64,000 nt of DNA from positions 317,115 through 381,114 of the forward strand of contig NZ_FTPD01000006.1 of assembly GCF_900156895.1 (NCBI RefSeq), given 5' to 3'. Positions 1 to 8,407 of the stretch are shown one piece after another. The position numbers and the translations under genes were made by a program. How positions within the stretch are numbered: position 1 is the first letter of the stretch; each line of letters opens with the position of its first letter. This DNA comes from Mesorhizobium prunaredense (lineage in GTDB: Bacteria > Pseudomonadota > Alphaproteobacteria > Rhizobiales > Rhizobiaceae). The notes below the pieces were generated by a model. The model saw nothing but the letters and a program-made list of their open reading frames with translations. It did no database searches and was not told the origin of the DNA.

Positions 1-110
1 TCAAACAGCGAATTCCAGCCGCCGCGAAGGCCCCTCTCCGTCCCGGCTTCGCCGGGCCACCTCTCCCCACTTCGTGGGGCGAGGAACCCAGGTTCCGCAG
101 GGGCAGCGCC
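1..110. repeat. Palindromic intergenic repeat at window edge
   Basis: The stretch before the first gene holds two adjacent hairpins: arms at 42-47 and 51-56 around a TTC loop, and arms at 65-70 and 74-79 around another TTC loop, within a C/G-rich block. It looks like the palindromic intergenic elements seen again at 2.5, 36, 52 and 63 kb. The element may extend beyond the window. No gene could be supported in positions 1-220. Confidence 0.5.
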
Positions 111-220
111 GGCGTCCGACAAACCCCAGTTGATCGCCCTGTTCACCGCCACGCTCCGCATTGGCTTTTTCGCCGATTTCGGGCAAACCTCCATTCCTGC
201 AATCGAGAGGGAGAAGGCTG

Positions 221-1207
221 ATGTTCCGATGGGGTGTTTTGTCGACGGCCAAGATCGGCCGCGAGCATCTTTTGCCTGCAATGGTCGAGGCGGAGAACGG
301 CGTGCTGTCGGCAATCGCCAGCCGCGACCTGTCGAAAGCCCGTGCCTTGGCCGACCGTTTCGGCGCGCCCCATGCCTTCGGTTCCTATGACGAGCTGCTC
401 GCATCCAAGGAGGTCGACGGCGTCTACATCCCGCTGCCGACCGCGCAGCATGTCGAATGGACCGCCAAGGCGATCGAGGCCGGCAAGCATGTTCTGGTCG
501 AAAAGCCGCTGGCGCTCGATGCCAAGGACATTCCGCCGCTGATCAAGCTGCGCGACGCCAAAAACGTGCTGGTCTGCGAAGCCTTCATGGTCGTCTACCA
601 CCCGCAATGGATCAAGGTGCGCGAGCTGATCGCGAACGGCGCCATCGGCCGGCTGCGCCATGTCCAGGGCGCGTTCTCCTACTACAATGTCGATCCCAAG
701 AACATGCGCAACCAGCTCGACCTCGGCGGCGGCGCGCTGCCCGACATCGGCGTCTACCCGACCGTGTCGACGCGCTTTTCGACCGGTAAGGAGCCGCTGC
801 GCGTCCAGGCGACGATCGAGCGCGACAAGACATTTGGCACCGACATCTACTCCTCGATCCGCGCCGATTTCGGCGACTTCGAATTGTCGTTCTATCTGTC
901 GACGCAGATGGCGGCGCGGCAGGTGATGGTGTTCCACGGCGAGAAGGGCTTCATCGAGGTGCTTTCGCCGTTCAACGCCGGGATTTACGACCACCATCGC
1001 ATCGAGCTGCACAACCAGAACCACAGCGAGGCGCAAGTGTTCCGTTTCCCCGGCATGCAGCAGTACCGGCTGGAGGTCGAGGCCTTCGCGCGGGCGGCAC
1101 AGGGCGGCACCGACCGCGTCTTCACGCTGGAAGAGTCCGTGCTCAACCAGAAGGTCATCGACGCCATCTTCCGCGCCGGCGAGAAGGAAGGCTGGGAGAC
1201 GGTCTGA
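221..1207 (+). CDS. Gfo/Idh/MocA family NAD(P)-dependent oxidoreductase
   Basis: A 328-residue protein starting [13 protein letters not shown], a Rossmann-type opening in which the usual GxGxxG is degenerate, as is common in this family. The segment [12 protein letters not shown] near residues 90-101 carries the EKP motif that holds the family's catalytic lysine. The C-terminal half is the alpha/beta substrate-binding domain. Members oxidise or reduce sugars, inositols or trans-dihydrodiols in the cytosol; the substrate here cannot be read from sequence. The ATG at 221 is preferred over an in-frame start at 161 because GAGAGGGAGAAGG lies just upstream and the Rossmann strand begins at once. 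The downstream neighbour is a decayed FAD dehydrogenase. Confidence 0.85.
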   Translation: MFRWGVLSTAKIGREHLLPAMVEAENGVLSAIASRDLSKARALADRFGAPHAFGSYDELLASKEVDGVYIPLPTAQHVEWTAKAIEAGKHVLVEKPLALDAKDIPPLIKLRDAKNVLVCEAFMVVYHPQWIKVRELIANGAIGRLRHVQGAFSYYNVDPKNMRNQLDLGGGALPDIGVYPTVSTRFSTGKEPLRVQATIERDKTFGTDIYSSIRADFGDFELSFYLSTQMAARQVMVFHGEKGFIEVLSPFNAGIYDHHRIELHNQNHSEAQVFRFPGMQQYRLEVEAFARAAQGGTDRVFTLEESVLNQKVIDAIFRAGEKEGWETV

Positions 1208-1246
1208 CAATCGTCAAGCCGGGGAGGAGAGCCCGGGGAGGAGAAA

Positions 1247-1488
1247 GTGGCTGACGATGCGGATGTGATCATTGTCGGCGCCGGCCTTGCCGGGCTCGTC
1301 GCCGCGGCCGAGCTGGCCGAGGCCGGCAAGAAGACCATCGTTGTCGACCAGGAGCCTGAACAGTCGCTCGGCGGCATCTTCCTCGTCGATTCGCTCATGG
1401 CACGCGGCGCTGGAAGGCACGTTTCTCGGCGGCTGCATCTTTTCCGGGCCGCAGCGCCGGCCGGGCGGCGTCGCGGGCAGTGGGGTAG
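1247..1488 (+). pseudogene. Remnant of FAD-binding dehydrogenase (internal deletion plus frameshift)
   Basis: A GTG start at 1247, preceded by GGGGAGGAGAAA, opens a good FAD-binding N-terminus (DADVIIVGAGLAGLVAAAEL) that runs to about IFLVDS near 1395. The frame then shifts, and what follows in the next frame (LEGTFLGGCIFSG, about 1410-1446) looks like the C-terminal FAD-contact segment of the same family. A further one-base shift at the GGG near 1445 leads to a GRSAGRAAS-type ending and a TAG at 1486-1488. The intact family (KsdD-like flavocytochrome c type dehydrogenases) is about 500-550 residues, so more than 400 residues are missing. I read this as an N-terminal and a C-terminal piece joined by a large internal deletion, plus a single-base insertion. 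Confidence 0.75.
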
Positions 1489-1493
1489 GACCC

Positions 1494-2432
1494 TCACCAG
1501 ATCCATTCGCCGCGTCCCAGAGCCGACACCGCGTCGACGATCCGGGTAAAGCTCGAGCGCGCACGACCGACCGTGTGCCGGGCTCTGAGATAGCTATGCA
1601 CCAGCCCCGGCTCTTCGAACCAGTAGGCGTATCCCTCCGCCGCGACGACGCGGTCGCGATAGGCCTCGCCGTCTGACGACAGCGGGTCGCATTGGGCGGT
1701 GATCAGCACGGTCGGCGGCAGATTGGCAAAATCGGCATCGGCCAGCGGCGACAGCGTGAGATCGCCGGTGCGGTCTTCGCCGCCGGTCCTGATATTCGTG
1801 TAGAAATCGAGGTCGCGGACCGTCAGCATCGGCGCCTCGGCATGTGTCACGTAAGAGCCTTGCGAGCGGTCGCCGCCAAGGCCGGGATAGATCAGCACCT
1901 GGCCGATCGGCCTTCGTGCATGGCCGCGCGTCGCATGGCTGACCGCGGCGGCAAGATTGCCGCCGGCGCTGTCGCCGCAAAGCAGGATCGGGCGCTTGTA
2001 GCTCGTCGCCGCCCATTCGAAGGCGCTGATGGCATCGTCGAAGCCGGCCGGATGCAGATGTTCCGGCGCCAGCCGGTAGTCGACCGAAACCACCTCATAG
2101 CCGGTGCGGCTGCAAAGCTCGGCACAGAGGTCGTCATGGCTGTCGAGCCCGCCGAGGATAAAACCGCCGCCGTGGAAATAAAGCACCATCGCCGCCGCTT
2201 CCGGCGCGGGTGTGCGGTAGATGCGGATCGGGATGGGATGCGACGTGGCAATGGCGGTGGTCTCCGCCGTAACGTTGTCTGGGCGGCCGGCAGAGAACTC
2301 ACGGCACATGCGGTCGTAGATGTCGCGCTGCTGGTCGATCGTGTAGTCGATCGCATCAGGCGGATAATAGGAATTGGTCCGCTCGATAAAGGCCCAGGTC
2401 TCGGCGTCGATGAGTTTTTTGTAGTCGGTCAT
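1494..2432 (-). CDS. Alpha/beta hydrolase, HSL/acetyl-esterase family
   Basis: A 312-residue cytosolic esterase/lipase of the hormone-sensitive lipase family. The oxyanion-hole motif YFHGGGFILGG lies near residues 86-96 and the nucleophile elbow GDSAGGN near residues 154-160, with the catalytic Ser in the middle; the acid (CDPLSSDGEAY) and His (LVHSY) lie near the C-terminus. Such enzymes hydrolyse short-chain acyl or carboxyl esters. The start at 2432 (MTDYKKLIDAE) is chosen because the upstream extension runs through a palindromic repeat and looks non-coding. The gene stops a few bases from the decayed FAD dehydrogenase on the other strand. Confidence 0.85.
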   Translation of the reverse strand: MTDYKKLIDAETWAFIERTNSYYPPDAIDYTIDQQRDIYDRMCREFSAGRPDNVTAETTAIATSHPIPIRIYRTPAPEAAAMVLYFHGGGFILGGLDSHDDLCAELCSRTGYEVVSVDYRLAPEHLHPAGFDDAISAFEWAATSYKRPILLCGDSAGGNLAAAVSHATRGHARRPIGQVLIYPGLGGDRSQGSYVTHAEAPMLTVRDLDFYTNIRTGGEDRTGDLTLSPLADADFANLPPTVLITAQCDPLSSDGEAYRDRVVAAEGYAYWFEEPGLVHSYLRARHTVGRARSSFTRIVDAVSALGRGEWIW

Positions 2433-2465
2433 GGGCGCAGGATGGGCGGCCAAGGTTGAGCCTGG

Positions 2466-2628
2466 GCACCCCCCTCTGGCCTGCCGGCCATCTCCCCCGC
2501 AAGGGGGGAGATCGGATGTCGTGTCGGCTTTCGCCAATCTTCAACGTCGCAGGATGGGATGTATAGCCGAAGCTGCCAATCTCCCCCCTTGAGGGGGAGA
2601 TGCCCGGCAGGGCAGAGGGGGGTGGGCC
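2466..2628. repeat. REPIN-like inverted pair of palindromic repeats
   Basis: Two copies of one palindromic unit face each other. The left copy (about 2466-2514) has a C-run/G-run hairpin around CCGCAA and a GGCCTGCCGGCC block; the right copy (about 2577-2628) has CTCCCCCCTTGAGGGGGAG followed by CCCGGCAGGGC. The reverse complement of one end resembles the other. It sits between the promoters of the esterase and the end of the carnitine operon. A structurally similar element lies inside xdhC at 52.0-52.2 kb. Confidence 0.75.
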
Positions 2629-2654
2629 GGATCGCCATCATCTTCGCAATACCT

Positions 2655-3437
2655 TCACTTCCCCTTCCACACCGGGTCGCGCTTTTCCGCAAAGGCGCGA
2701 AAACCTTCGAGATTGTCCTCCGAGCCGTACAGTGCGTCAACCGTCGGCAATTGGCGGCGCGTCACCCGGTTCATCGCGTCCTGGAAGGTGAGCGATTCGG
2801 CGACCCGCGCCGTCTCCTTGATCGCGGCAAAGACCAGCGGCGGACCGCCGGCCAGCAGCCGGGCGATCTCCCAGACGCGGTCCTCGAGCTTCTCCTTGGG
2901 CAGCACCTCGTTGACCAGGCCCCAGCGATGCGCCTCGGCGACATCCATCCAGCGGCCGGTGAGCAAAAGGTCCATGGCGACATGATAGGGAATGCGCTTC
3001 GGCAGCTTGATCGTCGCTGCATCGGCCAGCGTGCCGGCGCGAATTTCCGGCAGCGCAAAGGAGGAGTGATCCGACGCGTAGATGAGGTCGCAGGACAGCG
3101 CCAGCTCGAAGCCGCCGCCGACCGCCATGCCGTTGACGCAGGCGATGACCGGCTTGTTGAGATCGCGCAATTCCTGCAGTCCGCCGAACCCGCCGACGCC
3201 ATAGTCGCCGTCGACAGCATCGCCGCCGGCCGCGGCTTTCAGGTCCCAGCCGGCGCAGAAGAACTTGTCGCCGGCAGTCCTGACGATGGCGACCCGCAGA
3301 TCCGGATCGTCGCGGAACGCCTTGAAGGTCTCACCCATCAGCCGCGAGGTGTTGAGGTCGATGGCGTTGGCCTTGGGCCGATCGAGCACGACTTCGAGGA
3401 TCGTGCCCTCGCGGCGGGTGGTGATGACGTCAGACAT
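2655..3437 (-). CDS. caiD: Enoyl-CoA hydratase/isomerase, CaiD-like carnitinyl-CoA dehydratase
   Basis: A 260-residue crotonase-fold protein. It has the family blocks DRPKANAIDLNTS, KFFCAGWDLKAA (oxyanion-hole region) and NGMAVGGGFELALSCD, and ends in FAEKRDPVWKGK, closely matching my recollection of Escherichia coli CaiD along most of its length. In the forward catabolic sense it would hydrate crotonobetainyl-CoA to L-carnitinyl-CoA. It is the last gene of the minus-strand betaine operon and overlaps the CoA-ligase gene by 8 bases. The start at 3437 (MSDVITTRREG) is preferred to an in-frame start five codons upstream because alignment with CaiD begins there. A generic enoyl-CoA hydratase is the alternative, but the neighbours favour carnitine metabolism. 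Confidence 0.85.
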   Translation of the reverse strand: MSDVITTRREGTILEVVLDRPKANAIDLNTSRLMGETFKAFRDDPDLRVAIVRTAGDKFFCAGWDLKAAAGGDAVDGDYGVGGFGGLQELRDLNKPVIACVNGMAVGGGFELALSCDLIYASDHSSFALPEIRAGTLADAATIKLPKRIPYHVAMDLLLTGRWMDVAEAHRWGLVNEVLPKEKLEDRVWEIARLLAGGPPLVFAAIKETARVAESLTFQDAMNRVTRRQLPTVDALYGSEDNLEGFRAFAEKRDPVWKGK

Positions 3438-5508
3438 TCTTGTTTTCTCCAAGCACCAGCAGCGCGTCGGCGATCCAGGCGCCTTTGCCTAGCGCGCAGA
3501 CGATCAGCGGATTGATGTCGAGCTCCTCGATCTCGCCGGCATTCTGCTGCACGAAGGCGGCAATGCCTGATATCGCGTCGATCGCCGCCGCGAGATCGGC
3601 CTTGGGCCGGCCGCGATAGCCTTCGAGCAGCGGGAACAATTTGAGCCCACGCAATGCCGCCTCGATGTCGTCGCGTGTCGCCGGCAGCATCAGCGTGACG
3701 CTGTCGCGCAGCAGCTCGACCAGCACGCCACCGGTGCCCAGCGTCATCACCGCGCCGAACATCGGGTCACGGGTGAAGCCGACGAGCAGCTCGGCGACGC
3801 CGTCGCGCACCATGCGCTCGACATAGAGGCCGGTGCCGAGCGCATCGAGATCATGGGCGGCCGTGCTGACGGATTCGGCGTCCCTGAGGTTGAGCCGAAC
3901 CGCGCCAAGCTCGGATTTGTGGGTGACGCCCAAAGCCTTCAGCGCAACCGGAAAACCGAGCGCCATCGAGGAGATGACCGCCTCGACCGCATTGCCTGCG
4001 CGTTCACCGCTCGGCACGGGGAGCCCGGCCTCGATCAGCCGCGCTTTCGCCTCGGCCTCATCAGGCGTGACATGGTCGCCGGCCGGCGCCCCGGAAGCGG
4101 AGGTGTCGATCGGCTGCGCCTGCGGCGCGCACCAGGCCCAGCCAATGAAGGCGGCCGCCTGGGCGGCGTCCACGGCTTCGGAAATGCCGAACAACGGCAC
4201 CATGCCGCGTCCCATCAGCCCGGCGGTGTATTCCTCGGGCAGGTTTTCTGGCAGCGAGGAGACGATCGCGCCCTGCGCCTTGTTGGTCTTCAGCGCCGAT
4301 TCGAAGGCGCGCAGCGTCGTCCACCAGTCGGTGTCGGAGCAGCGGTCGGGGCGCGGGAAATCGAGCACCAGCATGTTGAGGTCGAAGCCGCCCGACACCA
4401 TGGCGGTGAAGGTGGCGGTCATCGCCGGCTCGTTGTTCCAGATGAAGGTGTGGTAGTCGAGCGGGTTGGCCACCGCAACCAGCGGCCCGAGCGTCGATTT
4501 GACGTGGGCGCGGTGGGTGTCGGTCAGCGCCGGGAAATTGACCCAGCGGCCTTCGGCGCTGTCGGCCATGACAGACGCTTCGCCGCCCGAACAGCTCATC
4601 GACGACAGCCGGTAGCCGGGCAGGGGGCCGGTGACGTGCAGCAGCTTGAGCGCCTCGATAAAGGCCGGGATGGAATCGACGCGGGCGATGCCGAGCCGCT
4701 TCAGGAAGGCGCCCGAGGCAGCGTCCGAGCCGGCCAGCGACGCGGTATGCGACACCGTTGCTTGCCGCGCCTGCTCGGAGCGGCCGACCTTCATGGCGAT
4801 GATCGGTTTCATCAGCTCTCGCGCCCGCGCGGCCAGCCTTTCGAAGCCGGCTACTGAATCGAAGGCCTCGATATGCAGGCCGAGCGAAGTGACCCGATCG
4901 TCCTCGATCAGGCCAAGCGCTATTTCGGAAAGGCCGGTCTGCGCCTGGTTGCCGGCGGTCATCAGAAAGGCGATCGGCAGGCCGCGCTTCTGCATCGTCA
5001 TGTTGATGGCGATGTTCGACGACTGGGTGATGATGGCGACCCCGCGGCCACCCTCGACCAGCCTGATACCGCCATGCTGGTCGGGCCATAAAAGCGCGCC
5101 GTCGGCATAATTGATCAGGCCGTAGCAGTTCGGTCCGATGATCGGCATCTGGCCCGCGGCAGCGACCAGTTCCGCCTGCAATCGCTCGCCATGCTCGTCA
5201 TAAGCCTCGGTCTCGAGAAAGCCGGCGGCAAAGCAGACGGCGCCGCCGGCACCGCGCTCGGCCAGCGCCTTGACCACCTCGATGGTCAAATGCCGGTTGA
5301 CGCCGACAAAGGCGGCGTCCGGCGCGCCGGGCAGGTCGGCCACCGAGCGGTAGGCTTTGCGCCCGGCGACATCATCCTTGGTCGGGTGCACAGGCCAGAT
5401 CTCGCCGGCAAAGCCCATCTTGATCGATTGTGCGACGACGGCAGCCGCCTGCGCACCGCCGAAGACGGCGATCGTTCGCGGGCGCAAGAGGCGCTCAAGT
5501 TTGTGCAT
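3430..5508 (-). CDS. NDP-forming acyl-CoA synthetase (acetate-CoA ligase, ADP-forming, family)
   Basis: A 692-residue protein with the fused architecture of ADP-forming acyl-CoA synthetases: N-terminal CoA-binding Rossmann domain (LRPRTIAVFGGA), succinyl-CoA-ligase-like middle with IGPNCYG near residue 145 and a SHTASLAGSD block near residue 255 that is part of the conserved ligase core, and a C-terminal ATP-grasp domain from about 475. The reaction is acyl-CoA + ADP + Pi = acid + ATP + CoA, and it is reversible. In this operon the substrate is presumably a trimethylammonium acid such as gamma-butyrobetaine, carnitine or glycine betaine. That assignment is inference from context. The downstream CaiD-like gene overlaps it, and the acyl-CoA dehydrogenase gene ends 4 bases before it starts. 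Confidence 0.8.
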   Translation of the reverse strand: MHKLERLLRPRTIAVFGGAQAAAVVAQSIKMGFAGEIWPVHPTKDDVAGRKAYRSVADLPGAPDAAFVGVNRHLTIEVVKALAERGAGGAVCFAAGFLETEAYDEHGERLQAELVAAAGQMPIIGPNCYGLINYADGALLWPDQHGGIRLVEGGRGVAIITQSSNIAINMTMQKRGLPIAFLMTAGNQAQTGLSEIALGLIEDDRVTSLGLHIEAFDSVAGFERLAARARELMKPIIAMKVGRSEQARQATVSHTASLAGSDAASGAFLKRLGIARVDSIPAFIEALKLLHVTGPLPGYRLSSMSCSGGEASVMADSAEGRWVNFPALTDTHRAHVKSTLGPLVAVANPLDYHTFIWNNEPAMTATFTAMVSGGFDLNMLVLDFPRPDRCSDTDWWTTLRAFESALKTNKAQGAIVSSLPENLPEEYTAGLMGRGMVPLFGISEAVDAAQAAAFIGWAWCAPQAQPIDTSASGAPAGDHVTPDEAEAKARLIEAGLPVPSGERAGNAVEAVISSMALGFPVALKALGVTHKSELGAVRLNLRDAESVSTAAHDLDALGTGLYVERMVRDGVAELLVGFTRDPMFGAVMTLGTGGVLVELLRDSVTLMLPATRDDIEAALRGLKLFPLLEGYRGRPKADLAAAIDAISGIAAFVQQNAGEIEELDINPLIVCALGKGAWIADALLVLGENKNV

Positions 5509-5511
5509 CGA

Positions 5512-6675
5512 TCAGCCCCCGAACGGGCGCAGCAGCGCCCGCGAAATGATGTGGCGCTGGATTTCCGACGTGCCTTCCCAGATGCGCTCGACGCGGGCGT
5601 CGCGCCAGATGCGTTCCAGCGGCAGATCGTCCATCAGCCCCATGCCGCCATGGATCTGGATCGCTTCGTCGGCGACGAAGGCAAGCATTTCGGTGGCCTT
5701 CAGCTTGGCCATGGCCATATCCTGATCGGTGACGGTGCCCTGATCGTACTTCCAGCCGGCTTCGAACACCATCAGGTCGGCCGCTTTCAGTTCGGTCGCC
5801 ATATCGGCAAGCTTGAATGAAACGCCTTGGAACTTGCCGATCTGCTGGCCGAACTGCTGACGCTGCGCGGCGTATTCGACGGCATGGCCAAGCGCCCGCT
5901 CGGCCCGGCCGAGACAGGTCGCGCCGACCTGCAGGCGGGTTGCGCCAAGCCATGAATTGGCGACGTCGAAACCCTTGTGGACCTCGCCGAGAACCTGGGC
6001 TCCGGGCAGCCGGCAATCGTCGAATTCGAGGATGGCGTTGGTGTAGCCGCGGTGCGAGACGTTGCGGTAGCCGTCACGCACCGTAAAACCCTTGGTGCCC
6101 TTGTCGACGAAGAAGGCGGTGATCTTCTTGCGTTTTCCACGCGGAGACTCTTCCTCTCCCGAGGCCATGAAGACGATGGCGAAATCGGCGAGGTCGGCAT
6201 GGCTGATGAAATGCTTGGTGCCGTTCAGCACCCAGTCGTCGCCGTCCTGCACGGCTGTCGCCTTCATGCCGCGCAGATCGGAGCCGGCACCCGGCTCGGT
6301 CATCGCCAGACAATCCCATTTCTCGCCGCGAATGCAGGGATAAAGATACTTTTCGCGCTGCTCCGGCGTGCCGGCCAAGAGGATGTTGGAAGGCCGCGCC
6401 ACGCAGGTCCAGTGCAGCGCGTAATTGGCGCGGCCGAGCTCCTTTTCGTAAAGCAGCCAGGTCACCGTATCGAGGCCGGCGCCACCGACCTCCGCAGGCA
6501 TGTTGGCGGCATAGAGCCCGGCTTCGATTGCCTTGGTCTTGATCTCCTCGATCAGTTCGCGGCGCAGCACGCCGGTGCGCTCCACCTCGCGCTCATGCGG
6601 GTAAAGCTCGTTCTCGACGAAGGCGCGCGTCGTCTCGACGATCAGTTTCTGTTCCTCGGAGAGGCCAAAATCCAT
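5512..6675 (-). CDS. Acyl-CoA dehydrogenase, probably gamma-butyrobetainyl-CoA dehydrogenase
   Basis: A 387-residue flavoprotein beginning MDFGLSEEQKLIVETTRAF. It shows the FAD/acyl-CoA signature MTEPGAGSDLRGM near residue 135, a C-terminal QIHGGMGLMDDLPLERIWRD and the terminal EGTSEIQRHIISRALL block. Chemically it would introduce the 2,3 double bond of gamma-butyrobetainyl-CoA to give crotonobetainyl-CoA, the substrate of the CaiD-like enzyme next in the operon. The start at 6675 is certain because homology begins there; upstream sequence in the same frame is the lysine-codon tail of the preceding gene read out of frame. It begins only a few bases after the carnitine dehydrogenase stop. Confidence 0.88.
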   Translation of the reverse strand: MDFGLSEEQKLIVETTRAFVENELYPHEREVERTGVLRRELIEEIKTKAIEAGLYAANMPAEVGGAGLDTVTWLLYEKELGRANYALHWTCVARPSNILLAGTPEQREKYLYPCIRGEKWDCLAMTEPGAGSDLRGMKATAVQDGDDWVLNGTKHFISHADLADFAIVFMASGEEESPRGKRKKITAFFVDKGTKGFTVRDGYRNVSHRGYTNAILEFDDCRLPGAQVLGEVHKGFDVANSWLGATRLQVGATCLGRAERALGHAVEYAAQRQQFGQQIGKFQGVSFKLADMATELKAADLMVFEAGWKYDQGTVTDQDMAMAKLKATEMLAFVADEAIQIHGGMGLMDDLPLERIWRDARVERIWEGTSEIQRHIISRALLRPFGG

Positions 6676-6679
6676 GGTC

Positions 6680-7753
6680 TCAGCCTTTCTTCTTTTTCTT
6701 CGGCTTTTCCGCCTTGGCCTTCTCGGCCGCTTTGGAGGCGGTGGGCTTCTTCGCCGCAAGCGTGGCGAGCTGCTTCGTATAGTCCTTGTGCAAGGCGCCG
6801 GCGCCCCAGCCCCTGCCTTTGTTCTGCTTCGACAGCGCATCCATGATGGCGACCAGATTGTCGTCGCGGATCTTTTCGAGCTCGCGGATCGACAGGCCAT
6901 CCGCCTGATCGTCCGACTGTGTGGCGATCAGGTCGACCAGTTCGTCGTTGAACTCCGGCACATCCATCAGCTTGGTCCACGGCCATTTCAGGCACGGCCC
7001 GAACTGCGCCATGAAATGGCGCATGCCGGCCTCGCCGCCGGCGACGCGATAGACCTGAAACATGCCCATCTGCGCCCAGCGCAGGCCGAAGCCATAACGC
7101 ATGATGTCGTCGAGTTCCTCGACCGTGCAGATGCCGTCCTTGATCAGCCACAGCGCCTCGCGCCATGCCGCTTCCAGCAGGCGATCGCCGACAAACGCCT
7201 CGATCTCCTTGCGGATCACCACCGGCTTCATGCCGATCGAGGCGTACATCTCCTTGGCGACTTCGATCGCCTCGGGAAAGGTCTGTTCGCCGCCGACGAT
7301 CTCAACCAGCGGCAAGAGATAGACCGGGTTGAACGGATGGCCGACGACCAGCCGCTCCGGATGCTTCTTCATCGCCACCTGCATGTCGGTAGGCTTGATG
7401 CCGGAGGTCGAGGAGCCGACGATGGCATTGGCCGGCGCATGGAGGTCGATCTCGGCCAGCACGCGATGTTTCAGGTCGAGCCGTTCCGGCACGCTTTCCT
7501 GGATGAAATCGGCCTCGGCGACAGCCTCGGCAATGGTCTTGGCAAAGGTCAGTTGGCCCTCTTTTGGAAGGCCATCGGGCAGCATCTGCTTGTAGGCGCG
7601 GCGCGCGCCTTTCATCACTTCGCCGACCTTGCGCGCTGATTCGGGGTCGGGATCGAAAATCGACACGTCGATGCCGTTCAAGAGCAGCCGCGCCACCCAG
7701 CCGGCGCCGATGACGCCGCCGCCGATTGCAGCCGCCTTGGTGATGATGCTCAT
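6680..7753 (-). CDS. lcdH: L-carnitine 3-dehydrogenase (3-hydroxyacyl-CoA dehydrogenase superfamily)
   Basis: A 357-residue NAD-dependent dehydrogenase. The dinucleotide-binding loop is AIGGGVIGAGW at residues 9-19, followed by an acidic FDPDPE strand end, and the catalytic region contains HPFNPVYLLPLVE around residues 141-153. The overall reading matches bacterial L-carnitine dehydrogenases, which oxidise L-carnitine to 3-dehydrocarnitine. The last 35 or so residues are a low-complexity Lys/Ala tail. As I recall, some rhizobial LcdH proteins instead carry a C-terminal thioesterase domain; none is present here. The start codon overlaps the stop of the HD-domain gene by 4 bases, so the two are translationally coupled. 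The substrate is assigned from family resemblance and from the adjacent dehydrocarnitine-cleaving enzyme. Confidence 0.87.
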   Translation of the reverse strand: MSIITKAAAIGGGVIGAGWVARLLLNGIDVSIFDPDPESARKVGEVMKGARRAYKQMLPDGLPKEGQLTFAKTIAEAVAEADFIQESVPERLDLKHRVLAEIDLHAPANAIVGSSTSGIKPTDMQVAMKKHPERLVVGHPFNPVYLLPLVEIVGGEQTFPEAIEVAKEMYASIGMKPVVIRKEIEAFVGDRLLEAAWREALWLIKDGICTVEELDDIMRYGFGLRWAQMGMFQVYRVAGGEAGMRHFMAQFGPCLKWPWTKLMDVPEFNDELVDLIATQSDDQADGLSIRELEKIRDDNLVAIMDALSKQNKGRGWGAGALHKDYTKQLATLAAKKPTASKAAEKAKAEKPKKKKKG

Positions 7754-8379
7754 GCGGAGGCTCCGTTTCTTGTCCTGGCTACTTTGGAATCGATGAGAGG
7801 CACGCGCTCGCCGGCGCGGATCACGGTGGGGTCATAGGCCCTGCGCGCAAACACTTCGAGCACGAAGGGTCTGTAGAAGTCGATCGGCAACGTCTCATAA
7901 TCCGGATCGAAGCTCGACTGGTCCCAACGCTCGCAGAACTGGTCGCAATCGTCGAAATAGTGATGGCCAGCGAAACGGTCGCGCGCATGCGGATTGCCGC
8001 CGAGATGGTGGGCGTAATAGAGGCGCTGGAAGTCACCGTGCTTTTCTACCACCCAGGTGCACTGCTCGCGCACGAAAGGTTTTAGGATCGAAGCTGCATA
8101 TTCGTCGTGATTGTACGGTGCGTAGATGTCGCCGATGTCGTGCAGCAGCGCGCAGGCGATCCAGTCGGTGTCGGCGCCGTCGCGCCATGCGCGCGTCGCC
8201 GCCTGCAGCGAATGGCCGAGCCGGGTGACCTTGTAGCCGGACAGCCCCTCGTCGAGCTGGACAAGCGCGTCAAGCAGCCGTTCGCCGGTCTTCGCCGCAT
8301 AGTCGATCTCGTGCTCGGTGAGGAAGGCGTAATCGTCGCGGTCGCCGTCCTTCATGGCGGTGAATTTCACGGTCTTCAT
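7750..8379 (-). CDS. HD-domain protein of the betaine operon, possibly PhnZ/TmpB-like oxygenase
   Basis: A 209-residue protein with an HD-type metal site: His in RLGHSLQAA near residue 57, the paired HD in ALLHDIGDI near residues 80-81, further His in YNHDEY and EKHGDF, and YYAHHLGG around 125-130. This spacing resembles the short HD proteins that include the mixed-valence di-iron oxygenases PhnZ and TmpB as well as simple phosphohydrolases. TmpB acts on a trimethylammonium phosphonate, so an oxygenase acting on a quaternary amine is conceivable here, but this is speculation. It lies between the carnitine dehydrogenase (4-base overlap) and the beta-keto acid cleavage enzyme, so a role tied to carnitine is likely. 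Confidence 0.7.
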   Translation of the reverse strand: MKTVKFTAMKDGDRDDYAFLTEHEIDYAAKTGERLLDALVQLDEGLSGYKVTRLGHSLQAATRAWRDGADTDWIACALLHDIGDIYAPYNHDEYAASILKPFVREQCTWVVEKHGDFQRLYYAHHLGGNPHARDRFAGHHYFDDCDQFCERWDQSSFDPDYETLPIDFYRPFVLEVFARRAYDPTVIRAGERVPLIDSKVARTRNGASA

Positions 8380-8407
8380 CGGCGGCTCCTCCCTACCGAT
8401 TGCTTGT

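Noticed and set aside
2466..2628. Possible IS remnant or CRISPR at the repeated palindromes
   Set aside because: No transposase fragment, target duplication or regular repeat-spacer array is present; the two inverted palindromes fit a REPIN-type element.
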